10,256 nt of DNA from Cellulomonadaceae bacterium. GTDB taxonomy: Bacteria > Actinomycetota > Actinomycetes > Actinomycetales > Cellulomonadaceae. The position numbers and the translations under genes were made by a program. The notes beneath the pieces were generated by a model. It did not search any database, was not told the DNA's origin, and saw only the letters and a list, made by a program, of their open reading frames with translations. Position 1 is the stretch's first letter. The number at the start of each line of letters is the position of its first letter. The stretch is taken from contig JAITCS010000001.1 of NCBI GenBank assembly GCA_031282935.1, forward strand, positions 1-10,256, given 5' to 3'. This document shows, piece by piece, positions 1 through 6,913 of this stretch.

Positions 1-169
1 CATGTCCGCTTGTGCCGCCTTTTTGGCCGGCCCCGGCTCCGATGAGATGTCCTTGGCGCAGGTGCGGGTGGGCGTTCCCACCGCAGCGTGGTCGCTTTTG
101 CAGTCTGACAACCCCTGGGCGGATTGGGGTCGAGGCACCGCGCAACTGCTCATAGTAAGCCGCCCGTAG
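1..169 (+). CDS. 3' end of an unidentified protein-coding gene (partial)
   Basis: An uninterrupted frame enters from the left edge and stops at TAG 167-169, giving about 55 visible residues ending in ...GTAQLLIVSRP. It contains an ATG at position 2, so this could be a very short whole ORF, but a gene truncated by the window edge is more likely. Third codon positions are mostly G or C, as expected for coding sequence in this type of genome. I do not recognise the family. The region is short, and other frames, including one on the minus strand, also stay open over much of it, so the assignment is tentative. No ribosome binding site can be judged because the upstream sequence is missing. Confidence 0.4.
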   Translation, partial: MSACAAFLAGPGSDEMSLAQVRVGVPTAAWSLLQSDNPWADWGRGTAQLLIVSRP

Positions 170-250
170 CGGCCACATGGGATTAGCGCTCCACCATCCG
201 AGTTCCTATTGGACAATTATGTGAACTTATATTTGGAAGGATGAAGACTG
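170..250 (+). promoter_or_regulatory. AT-rich upstream region with -10-like box and Shine-Dalgarno for the SdpI-family gene
   Basis: The stretch from about 205 to 234 is clearly more AT-rich than its surroundings. A -10-like TATATT lies at 228-233; no convincing -35 sits at the usual distance. A purine-rich GGAAGG at 235-240 lies 10 nt before the GTG at 251 and is the best ribosome-binding candidate. TATATT is also exactly 7 nt before an ATG at 241 that opens a seven-codon frame, so either a very short leader or a leaderless mini-ORF is possible. The promoter call is inferred from composition and the single box. Confidence 0.35.
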
Positions 251-625
251 GTGCGCGATGTTAACGGCGAGTTGTGGATGGCCTTTATTTTTACGATCTT
301 GTTCCCGATTGGCATGTTCGTGGGTTCCGTTGTACTGCGCATGATGGCAACAAGGAAGCCAAATGCGATAGTGGGGTATCGAACGGAGTTAGCGTTCAAG
401 AGCCCGAAACATTGGGCGTATGCGCAACGTATTTCTGCGCTACACTTTTTGGGAGTCGGGATAATCACGTTGCTACTTGCGCTGGCCACTTTCGGGATAA
501 TGTTTCATTATGGAATACGAAATCCAAACCTGTGGTGGATTGCGTGCTCAGTCTTGACCGTCGTTTCGTTAGCGCTACTTCTGCTCATTTTTCCAGCGGT
601 TGACAGAAAGCTACGCAAGCTCTAG
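251..625 (+). CDS. SdpI/YhfL-family small integral membrane protein
   Basis: A 124-residue hydrophobic protein with three predicted membrane helices at about residues 8-31, 62-87 and 94-116. Between helices 1 and 2 sits the SdpI family signature: N38 followed by GYRT (42-45), then S51 and W55 with A58-Q59. The family (Pfam SdpI) is named after the Bacillus subtilis immunity protein that protects cells from the SdpC toxin, but most members are of unknown role and this one is about the size of the conserved C-terminal module only. The GTG start at 251 is chosen because GGAAGG lies 10 nt upstream; ATG at 278 is an alternative that shortens it by nine residues. It stands alone on the plus strand and converges on the ABC genes. 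No SdpC-like toxin is visible nearby, so an immunity role is not supported. Family membership is fairly sure; function is unknown. Confidence 0.8.
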   Translation: MRDVNGELWMAFIFTILFPIGMFVGSVVLRMMATRKPNAIVGYRTELAFKSPKHWAYAQRISALHFLGVGIITLLLALATFGIMFHYGIRNPNLWWIACSVLTVVSLALLLLIFPAVDRKLRKL

Positions 626-732
626 GGATTGGGATTCACCAAGTAAAGGGTTCCAGCGCCTTTTTGGGCGAGCAGGGCTTTGTTGTCACAGCACGAAAAC
701 CAAAACCAAACCTAACGAAACGGACCAATAGG
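626..732. other. Convergent intergenic gap, no clear terminator
   Basis: This gap separates two genes that end facing each other. I looked for a stem followed by a T run on either strand and found only a 4-bp CGCC/GGCG stem (657-660 with 667-670, loop TTTTTG), too weak to call. An A/C-rich short repeat, AAAACC-like, occupies 696-712. A small frame on the plus strand reaches into the ABC gene but is an antisense shadow. No gene is supported here. Confidence 0.5.
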
Positions 733-2556
733 TCACCGATTTTCGTACCAGGCTGCTTGCGCTGCCCACATTTGCGCGTATTTGCCTTGGCGGGACAGCA
801 GCTCAGCGTGGGTTCCGATATCTTTGATTTCGCCGCTATCCATTACCACAATGCGGTCAGCCAGTTTTACGGAACCCAACCGGTGAGTGACAATGATGGC
901 ACACTTACCCTGGGCTAATTGCTCAAACTGCTGGTAAATGTGCGCCTCTTCCAAGGGGTCAATGGCAGCCGTTGGTTCATCAAGCACGATGAACTGATTT
1001 GCCCGATAAAGCCCCCGCGCAATAGCTAACCGTTGCCACTGCCCGCCAGATAAGTCAATACCGCCAAATTCGGGGGATAACATGGTATCCAGCGGGGTAC
1101 CGCCCTTATTGAAGTGGGCATCAGTTAATGCTTTGGTTATGCCATGTGCGTCAGGCGGATTTAGGGTGTTGCTTATCGCCACGTTTTCACCGAGGGTCAT
1201 TTTGTAGCGTTGATACTTTTGGAATACGCCCGAGGTTTCCCGATAAAGCGTTTCGGGATGGGTGTCCGCGCTATCCAAACCACCGATCATAACACTTCCT
1301 TTATCGGGTTGATAAAGCCCGGAAAGTAGCCGCACTAACGTAGATTTCCCGGCTCCATTCTCGCCAACAATAGCGACCGTTTCCCCGTCCTCTATCTCTA
1401 GGGTAGCGTTTATTACGGCGGGAGTTTCAGCGCCTGGGTAAGTGAAACTAACGTTTTGCGCCCGGATACCGTGAATGAAGTCCGGCTTACCGTGGCGACC
1501 GCCCACTTCAGGCATATCCATAAGTTGGTAGTATTGCTTAATCTGCCCAACGTATTCGCTTGCCTCACTAAAGCGTTCAGTTACTATCTCGCTCATCAGG
1601 GAGAACATTTGGGTTAACCCCGCGAATACCGCCACGAAAGCCCCCACGCTGATGCTACCCGACATGGTAGCTTGGAAAAGGAGTAGCGTTGCCGCGCCCA
1701 ACCCCAAGAAGGACACCACATTTAGGGCCAGGCGCACCCAGAATGTCTTGCGCTCCGCCTGCCACCTGTTCTCTGTTATCAGCCCTAAGGTCTGGATAAA
1801 TAACCGATAAAAGTAGTTGAACCCGCCCAGTAATCGCGTCTCTTTAAAGAACTCGCGACTGGCTATGGCATCTTGGTAGAACTCGTATCTGCGCCGCAAC
1901 GGGGCATTGTCTTCCTCCAATTCAGCGAAAACCCTGGCTTTTGCAAACAGTGACAGAGCTGCCGGGATAAAGGCAGCGATAATCACTAAGGGGAGCAGTG
2001 GTGACAACCGGAACAGAAATACTCCTAGGGCGGCAAAGAATACCGCATACGAGGTCAGGAAATTAAGGCAGATGGCGGTAAATACCCCCAAGCTCTCATA
2101 TTCGAGGCATTCGCGGGATTGCTCAACCTCATCAAGAAACTCAGCATCCTCATAAAGCGCTGCCGGAACGCGGTTGAGCTTGCGCTGGAAATCCGCCATA
2201 AACTTCCCGCTGTTGCCGTATGAGTTATAGGTAAAGATATAACTCTCGGCGCCGCTGAGTATTTGCTGTAGCACCACCACTACTGCGAGCACCCCGAGTG
2301 GCGCAACGACACGCTGGAAACCTAAGCCGTGATTTGCAGCAATCGTGATAGTGTCAAAAAGGCGCTGGGTGGCGATGATTGCGGCTGTCCAAGATAGCGC
2401 TTGCAGCACCGCTACGCCCTGTTCCACCGCAGCCCAACCTTTCGCCGCCCTGAAATAATCCAGGCAGGCGCGCAGTATTAGGTGAGTCAAACCGTATTTG
2501 TGTTCTTTTGCTTGCCGCGCGCGGGTTGATTCGCCTCCGATAACAGTAACGCTCAT
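733..2556 (-). CDS. ABC exporter half-transporter (permease-ATPase fusion), second subunit of a pair
   Basis: A 607-residue type IV ABC half-exporter. The N-terminal membrane domain has about six hydrophobic helices (roughly residues 48-66, 83-101, 157-183, 185-205, 277-297, 302-325), followed by a nucleotide-binding domain from about 362. Motifs are complete: A-loop Y373, Walker A GENGAGKST 398-406, Q-loop Q446, signature LSGGQ 502-506, Walker B FIVLDE 522-527 with catalytic E527, and H-loop H558. The signature continues as WQRLAIAR; a Trp at that position is also seen in lantibiotic-type exporters such as NisT, though this alone does not assign a substrate. No peptidase domain is present. 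Its ATG overlaps the stop of the upstream ABC gene by 1 nt (TAATG on the minus strand), with no Shine-Dalgarno, so it is likely translated by coupling. It probably forms a heterodimer with the neighbouring subunit; the substrate is unknown. Confidence 0.93.
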   Translation of the reverse strand: MSVTVIGGESTRARQAKEHKYGLTHLILRACLDYFRAAKGWAAVEQGVAVLQALSWTAAIIATQRLFDTITIAANHGLGFQRVVAPLGVLAVVVVLQQILSGAESYIFTYNSYGNSGKFMADFQRKLNRVPAALYEDAEFLDEVEQSRECLEYESLGVFTAICLNFLTSYAVFFAALGVFLFRLSPLLPLVIIAAFIPAALSLFAKARVFAELEEDNAPLRRRYEFYQDAIASREFFKETRLLGGFNYFYRLFIQTLGLITENRWQAERKTFWVRLALNVVSFLGLGAATLLLFQATMSGSISVGAFVAVFAGLTQMFSLMSEIVTERFSEASEYVGQIKQYYQLMDMPEVGGRHGKPDFIHGIRAQNVSFTYPGAETPAVINATLEIEDGETVAIVGENGAGKSTLVRLLSGLYQPDKGSVMIGGLDSADTHPETLYRETSGVFQKYQRYKMTLGENVAISNTLNPPDAHGITKALTDAHFNKGGTPLDTMLSPEFGGIDLSGGQWQRLAIARGLYRANQFIVLDEPTAAIDPLEEAHIYQQFEQLAQGKCAIIVTHRLGSVKLADRIVVMDSGEIKDIGTHAELLSRQGKYAQMWAAQAAWYENR

Positions 2557-4352
2557 TATTTATACCATTTGCTCTGGGTGGCGAACATCTGCGCATAAAT
2601 CCCATTTTGTGCCATTAACTCTGCGTGACTCCCTTGCTCCACAATGGTGCCCTGGCCAATCACAAAAATCTTATCCGCAAGTTTAGTGGAACCTAACCGA
2701 TGGCTAATCATTATGGTGGTTTTGCCATGCATCAGGTTCTCAAACTCTAAATAGACTTCACTTTCGGCTATCGGATCAAGGGCCGCAGTGGGTTCATCCA
2801 GAATAACCACCGGCGCGGAGCTAACAAATGAGCGGGCAATAGCCACTTTCTGCCATTGACCGCCCGCTAAATCAGTGCCTTCTTCATTTAGTTTCCCTAA
2901 CGGAGTATCGAGCCCAGCCGGTAATTGTGCAAGGGCGTCACCAAGAGAAACTTTATTAGCCACCTGCAAAAGTTTTTCAGGTGACAGAAGATTGGAGACA
3001 TTCCCCAAAGCAATGTTATCGGCCAGGGAAACCTGATACCGAGCGAAATCCTGGTGTACCACGGAGACCATCGCTTTGGCGGTTGCCCCAGGGTAATCTC
3101 GCAATTCAATGCCGTTCACCAGAATCTCCCCTTGGTAACCATCATATAACCTAGTTAGGAGTTTGGCTATCGTCGTTTTCCCGGCGCCATTGGGGCCCAC
3201 AAAAGCATAATGTTTCCCGGGCTCTAAATCAAAAGTAACGTTGTTAAGAACGTTGTGTTCCCCGATGGGATATTGGAAACTAACATTGCGAAAAGTTAAC
3301 CGCTCAAGGGGAATCGGTTGCGCGGCGGGCATTTCGGTGGCACCCGCAGTGCTATCAAGAGCGAGAAACTCAGTCAAATCACCCAAAAAAAACTGGGCTT
3401 CAGATAACTTAGCCACTGCACTTTGGAGCGTTCCGCCCACCATCTCAACCACCGCAAATACCGCAGCCACAATACCCATAAACATACCAGTGCTCAACTG
3501 CCCGGAAAGCACTGGGTTTATCAGAGCCAGGATGGCAAGCAGCCCAATAATTGCCAAAAATGCCCCAGCGGCCTTGCGGGTTATAGTGGTTTTGAGTTCC
3601 GCCCGTAACTGCACTTGATGGGCTTTAGCAAAAGCCTGCGAATACCGTCCAGTAATTTCGGGGGCGTAACCAAATAGTGTCCGTTCCTCAACCCCATCAC
3701 GGGTGGTCAACACTTCTTCGGAATAGTAACTGTAACGCCGTTCATATTTCAACGCCTCCACCTCAGCCGCGTAATTCTCCCGGCCCGCCCTTACCGCAAG
3801 CCAAAATAGCGGCACACACAGCACCAGAATCGCCACGGCCGCCCACCACACTTGCGCAACCAGTAGCGCGAACATGGCAGCCACCGCAGCAGTATTGCGC
3901 ACCAGAATAATTAGCGCATTTAGGCCACCTAGTATTTTGTCAACTAATTCATCCGATACCCGTTCCACCAAATCCCAAGAATCAGAATCCTCAATGTGCT
4001 GATACGCGAGATTGGCTCGCACTTGTAACAGCTCCGGCTCAAGTTTTCTGGTAAGCAAATAACGCAGCCGTGCTTGCAAGAAACCGGGGATACTGTTGAT
4101 AGTATTTGCCAAACCAATGGCGAGGATTAGTGTTGCCAACGGCAAGTAGGCGGCGGCTACTTCAACCTGTTGCGCGAACACGCTAAGGGCGGTGTCCACA
4201 AACCACGAAGTGGCCAGGGCAATAGCAAAGGTTGGCACTAAGGCCTCAACCACAGCCAGCAGTAAAAGACTTATAACTATTGCAGGAGAAGCAGAGATTG
4301 AAATGCCCGCGACATCTTTCCAATTATATCGCCTTGGTTTCAATATGGGCAT
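2556..4352 (-). CDS. ABC exporter half-transporter (permease-ATPase fusion), first subunit of a pair
   Basis: A 598-residue half-exporter with the same layout as its downstream partner: membrane domain with hydrophobic helices near residues 20-50, 68-90, 144-166, 167-188, 261-281 and 285-305, then an ATPase domain from about 350. Visible motifs are A-loop Y361, Walker A GPNGAGKTT 386-394, Q-loop Q434, signature LAGGQ 495-499, Walker B VVILDE 515-520 with catalytic E520, and H-loop H551. LAGGQ departs from the usual LSGGQ, but the catalytic Glu and His are intact, so this is not an obviously degenerate site as in TmrAB- or LmrCD-type heterodimers. The ATG lies 2 nt after the DUF1015 stop with no recognisable Shine-Dalgarno, which implies coupling within one transcript. 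Export of a lipid, drug or peptide is possible; nothing in the sequence decides which. Confidence 0.93.
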   Translation of the reverse strand: MPILKPRRYNWKDVAGISISASPAIVISLLLLAVVEALVPTFAIALATSWFVDTALSVFAQQVEVAAAYLPLATLILAIGLANTINSIPGFLQARLRYLLTRKLEPELLQVRANLAYQHIEDSDSWDLVERVSDELVDKILGGLNALIILVRNTAAVAAMFALLVAQVWWAAVAILVLCVPLFWLAVRAGRENYAAEVEALKYERRYSYYSEEVLTTRDGVEERTLFGYAPEITGRYSQAFAKAHQVQLRAELKTTITRKAAGAFLAIIGLLAILALINPVLSGQLSTGMFMGIVAAVFAVVEMVGGTLQSAVAKLSEAQFFLGDLTEFLALDSTAGATEMPAAQPIPLERLTFRNVSFQYPIGEHNVLNNVTFDLEPGKHYAFVGPNGAGKTTIAKLLTRLYDGYQGEILVNGIELRDYPGATAKAMVSVVHQDFARYQVSLADNIALGNVSNLLSPEKLLQVANKVSLGDALAQLPAGLDTPLGKLNEEGTDLAGGQWQKVAIARSFVSSAPVVILDEPTAALDPIAESEVYLEFENLMHGKTTIMISHRLGSTKLADKIFVIGQGTIVEQGSHAELMAQNGIYAQMFATQSKWYK

Positions 4353-4354
4353 GA

Positions 4355-5506
4355 TTATTGGCGGGCGGCGGCTTCGTAGTAGTAGCGCTTGTCTTGGGGT
4401 TCGCCTACCGAGAATGATTTGCGGGGGAGTACGCCCCGGCGAGCCACATATTCAAACAGGCCAGCTTTTGCGATGGGCGGCAGGAATATGGCCACACCAT
4501 TGTTTCGGTTGGCCACCGAGATGAGGTGGCCATCGCCGTGAATGTAGTCTATTTCGATTTCGGGGTGGGATTCTTGGTAATCGTCCAAAAAACCTTGAAT
4601 ATCCGCGATAGCGTCAGCCGGGTTGGCCGGAATGGGCAGCTCGAATGTATTACCGTTGTAATACGCTTTAGTTTTGGCGGGCAAAGCGGTATCCGAACCG
4701 GCGTCCAAAAAGTGTTTTAGCGCAAAGATCAGGGCATCGTCTGCGTTGTATATGACGCGGTGAATCGGCTCAAAGTCGATCGCGTCGGAGTGAATGTTTT
4801 CGATTTCGACTATCGTTTTGGTGTCCCCGGTGAGTTTAGCCGCAGCGAGTGAATGATTCCCATCACCCACCACCGCAAGCAGCCCATCTTTTTCCAACGC
4901 CAACAAATCGGCGGCGATTTCATCATCGGGAATTAACCAGCCGCGCAGCTTCCCGCCCCCCATATTGAGCGAGAAATCGTAAAGTAATTGGTAGTTCTCA
5001 CGGTTGGCATATAACTGTTCAATAACCCCGGCAGCGGGGTCATTTATAAACACGATAACGTGCGGGGTTTCCAACGGTGCCGATTCGCGCACTTTAACCC
5101 GCGCAGGCAACCGCTCCACCACCGTTTTCTCCGTCGCCCGAATCCGCGAATTACTCTGCTCAGTGAACTCGTATTCCGCCAAGTCTATCGCGGCAATCAA
5201 ACCAAGCCGACGCACGCCAGAGGCCAAAGTGCGCTCAACCAGCACAAACCCGTCGCGGCTGTCAAAATGGCCAGCGACCACCGCCGCCGTCATCGCGCTG
5301 GCAATCCCGGCAGGCGCGACCGCTAACCGTTCCTCTAGCCAGACCTCAGGCAAAACGAACCGCAAAGCCGAAGGGGCGTCCCCGACGAAAGCGGTCAACT
5401 CATCCCAATACTCTGGCTGCCCAGTGAATTGGTCGCAGGCAATGACCGCCCACTTTGAAGGCTGCGCAACATTAGGGATCAGCACGCTCGGTTTTGTTAT
5501 CGCCAC
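4355..5506 (-). CDS. DUF1015 (COG4198) family protein
   Basis: A 383-residue soluble protein matching the uncharacterised DUF1015/COG4198 family along its whole length. Recognisable landmarks are an N-terminal block WAVIACDQFTGQPEYW (19-34), RATEKT (123-128), the central GDGNHSLAAAK (214-224), FEPIHRVI (245-252), and a C-terminal LPRKSFSVGEP (360-370) followed by DKRYYYEA. The central motif corresponds to the DGHHR-type motif in other DUF1015 members and resembles the motif of ParB/SerK-fold proteins; a serine-kinase-like or nucleotide-binding role is therefore thinkable but unproven. In Firmicutes and Bacteroidetes this family often sits beside serA/serC (recalled from knowledge, not checked). 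The start is GTG at 5504-5506, the point where family homology begins. It heads a tight unit with the two ABC genes (2-nt gap) and lies 69 nt after glgC. No signal peptide or membrane segment is visible, so it should be cytoplasmic. Confidence 0.88.
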   Translation of the reverse strand: MAITKPSVLIPNVAQPSKWAVIACDQFTGQPEYWDELTAFVGDAPSALRFVLPEVWLEERLAVAPAGIASAMTAAVVAGHFDSRDGFVLVERTLASGVRRLGLIAAIDLAEYEFTEQSNSRIRATEKTVVERLPARVKVRESAPLETPHVIVFINDPAAGVIEQLYANRENYQLLYDFSLNMGGGKLRGWLIPDDEIAADLLALEKDGLLAVVGDGNHSLAAAKLTGDTKTIVEIENIHSDAIDFEPIHRVIYNADDALIFALKHFLDAGSDTALPAKTKAYYNGNTFELPIPANPADAIADIQGFLDDYQESHPEIEIDYIHGDGHLISVANRNNGVAIFLPPIAKAGLFEYVARRGVLPRKSFSVGEPQDKRYYYEAAARQ

Positions 5507-5507
5507 C

Positions 5508-5530
5508 GCCCCACCCTACAAAAGTGGGGC
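5508..5530 (-). promoter_or_regulatory. Hairpin just upstream of the DUF1015 start
   Basis: A perfect 7-bp inverted repeat, GCCCCAC/GTGGGGC (5508-5514 with 5524-5530), with a 9-nt loop, ends two bases before the GTG start at 5506. In a minus-strand transcript coming from glgC it would fold over the G-rich stretch that would act as ribosome binding site, so it could restrain translation of readthrough RNA. A transcript starting at the TAGGGT box inside the same element would lack most of the hairpin. No T run follows, so it does not look like an intrinsic terminator. Regulation is inference. Confidence 0.4.
5513..5518 (-). promoter_or_regulatory. -10-like box for the DUF1015-ABC-ABC unit (possibly leaderless)
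   Basis: On the minus strand TAGGGT lies exactly 6 nt before the GTG of DUF1015. The same arrangement, TAGGGTGG(A/G)GC directly before the start codon, is found at glgC. Actinobacterial leaderless genes typically have TANNNT about 6-8 nt before the start. The competing reading is that GGGTGGGG is a G-rich Shine-Dalgarno. No clear -35 is visible. Confidence 0.4.
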
Positions 5531-5575
5531 TTCACAACGGCAGGCATTGGCGCGAACCGGGGTACTAGAACAGCG

Positions 5576-6817
5576 CTAGTTAACGACAGTACCCTTCGGC
5601 ACCACCGTCAGGCCACCCTCGGTCACAGTGAACCCGCGCGCACGATCCTCATCGTGGTCAACCCCAATTCGAGCCCGCTCGCCAACCCGCACGTTCTTGT
5701 CCAAAACCGCGCGGTGTACCTGGGCGTGGCGATGAATATGCACATCATCCATCACCACAGAATCGGTCACGGTGGACCACGAGTGCAAGGTGACGCCCGG
5801 CGACAAAATGGAACCCGCCACGGTGCCGCCACTGACCAGTACGCCCGGAGAAACAATCGAATCGGCGGCGTGGCCCATGCGCCCAGGGCCTGCGTGGACG
5901 AACTTTGCGGGCGGCAACCCCGTGTAGCCGGTATAAACAGGCCACTCGTTGTTGTAGAGATTGAACACGGGCTGTACGGCGATCAGATCCTTGTTGGCCT
6001 CGTAATAAGCATCGAGAGTACCAACATCACGCCAGTAGTTGCGGTCGCGGTCGGTGGAGCCCGGCACGTCGTTGCGGATGAAGTCATACACGCCAGCCTC
6101 GCCGCGCGCCACGAAAGCGGGAATGATGTCGCCGCCCATGTCGTGCGCAGTTTCGGAGGCGTCAGCGTCCCGCTTGAGCGCCTCCATCAGGGCGTCGGCG
6201 TCAAAAACGTAGTTACCCATCGAGGCCAGCACCTCGTTCGGGGAATCAGGCAGGCCGATTGGGTTGGTCGGCTTCTCTAAGAACTCGCGAATCCGCGTGG
6301 GGTCTGACGGCTCCACGTCAATCACGCCAAACTGGTCGGCCAACGTGATCGGCTGCCGAATGGCCGCGACCGTTGCCTTGGCGCCAGATTCGATGTGGGC
6401 GTCAACCATTTGGGAGAAGTCCATGCGATAGACGTGGTCGGCGCCAACTACCACCACAATGTCCGGCTTCTCATCTTCAATGATATCCGCCGACTGGTAG
6501 ATCGCGTCCGCACTGCCCAGATACCAGTGCTTGCCCACGCGCTGCTGCGCCGGCACGGAGGCCACATAGTTGCCGAGCAGCGGCGACATGCGCCAAGTCT
6601 TGGAAACGTGGCGGTCAAGGGAGTGGGACTTGTACTGGGTTAGCACGATCACGCGCAGGTAACCCGAGTTGATGACGTTCGAGAGCGCGAAGTCAACTAA
6701 CCGGTAAATCCCGCCGAACGGCACAGCGGGCTTCGCCCGGTGCGCCGTCAGAGGCATAAGACGTTTTCCCTCGCCACCAGCGAGGACGATTGCTAACACG
6801 CGGGGATTCTTCGCCAT
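5576..6817 (-). CDS. glgC: Glucose-1-phosphate adenylyltransferase (ADP-glucose pyrophosphorylase)
   Basis: A 413-residue enzyme that makes ADP-glucose and pyrophosphate from ATP and glucose-1-phosphate, the committed step of bacterial glycogen synthesis in the cytoplasm. The nucleotidyltransferase domain carries the expected landmarks: GGEGKRL (14-20), KPAVPFGG (29-36) with the substrate-contacting Lys and Pro, [12 protein letters not shown] (98-109), GADHVYRMD (125-133) with the metal/catalytic Asp, FLEKP (179-183), GNYVF (201-205) and YWRDVGT (261-267). Residues from about 295 on form the left-handed beta-helix domain used for tetramerisation and allosteric control. Length and sequence are normal for actinobacterial GlgC. 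The ATG at 6817 fits the start of the family and lies 6 nt after TAGGGT and just after GGTGGAG. It is transcribed away from the hydroxyacid dehydrogenase and is followed on the same strand by DUF1015. No other glycogen gene is in the window. Confidence 0.97.
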   Translation of the reverse strand: MAKNPRVLAIVLAGGEGKRLMPLTAHRAKPAVPFGGIYRLVDFALSNVINSGYLRVIVLTQYKSHSLDRHVSKTWRMSPLLGNYVASVPAQQRVGKHWYLGSADAIYQSADIIEDEKPDIVVVVGADHVYRMDFSQMVDAHIESGAKATVAAIRQPITLADQFGVIDVEPSDPTRIREFLEKPTNPIGLPDSPNEVLASMGNYVFDADALMEALKRDADASETAHDMGGDIIPAFVARGEAGVYDFIRNDVPGSTDRDRNYWRDVGTLDAYYEANKDLIAVQPVFNLYNNEWPVYTGYTGLPPAKFVHAGPGRMGHAADSIVSPGVLVSGGTVAGSILSPGVTLHSWSTVTDSVVMDDVHIHRHAQVHRAVLDKNVRVGERARIGVDHDEDRARGFTVTEGGLTVVPKGTVVN

Positions 6818-6823
6818 AGCTCC

Positions 6824-6829
6824 ACCCTA
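6824..6829 (-). promoter_or_regulatory. -10-like box or G-rich ribosome site before glgC
   Basis: On the minus strand TAGGGT lies 6 nt before the glgC ATG, matching the spacing at DUF1015. It may be a leaderless-type -10. Alternatively the following GGTGGAG is the Shine-Dalgarno and the promoter is further upstream, where TTGGAG and TATCTA occur 17 nt apart (TATCTA lacks the conserved final T). The sequence does not decide between these. Confidence 0.4.
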
Positions 6830-6900
6830 GTAGATAGGCGTGGGTCTGCGCATCTCCAAGCCGAAACAGATGGCTAGATGCCGAAATTAGGCGCGCAATG

Positions 6901-6906
6901 TATGAT
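6901..6906 (+). promoter_or_regulatory. -10 box of a probable leaderless promoter for the hydroxyacid dehydrogenase
   Basis: TATGAT, one mismatch from the TATAAT consensus, is followed by 7 nt (AACCGGG) and then ATG at 6914. This places the expected transcription start at or beside the A of the start codon, which would explain the lack of a good Shine-Dalgarno. A -35 is not evident at 16-18 nt upstream. The box also argues against the upstream ATGs at 6878 and 6902, which would lie before the transcription start. Confidence 0.55.
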
Positions 6907-6913
6907 AACCGGG

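Noticed and set aside
251..625. True SdpI immunity gene of an SdpC toxin system
   Set aside because: Only the short conserved module is present and there is no SdpC, SdpA, SdpB or SdpR homologue in the window.
696..712. AAAACC-like short repeat as a functional element
   Set aside because: Three imperfect units only, with no dyad or link to a gene start; probably chance low complexity.
626..4360. RiPP/lantibiotic cluster suggested by the GGQWQ exporters
   Set aside because: I found no precursor-like small ORF, no modification enzyme and no peptidase domain in or next to the ABC genes.
5508..5530. Hairpin as glgC terminator
   Set aside because: No T tract follows on the minus strand and it abuts the next start codon; a translational or promoter role fits better.
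5004..5579. Plus-strand open frame of about 190 codons over DUF1015
   Set aside because: Antisense to a well-supported DUF1015 gene; Ser/Thr/Ala-rich composition and no recognisable domain.
5654..6280. Long open frame (about 208 codons) on the plus strand across glgC
   Set aside because: It is antisense to a clear glgC with all motifs, is His/Val/Arg-rich as expected for a complementary frame in GC-rich DNA, and resembles no family.
6878..6913. Longer start for the hydroxyacid dehydrogenase at ATG 6878 or 6902
   Set aside because: The added residues are not part of the family fold, no Shine-Dalgarno is seen, and a good -10 box at 6901-6906 lies within that stretch.
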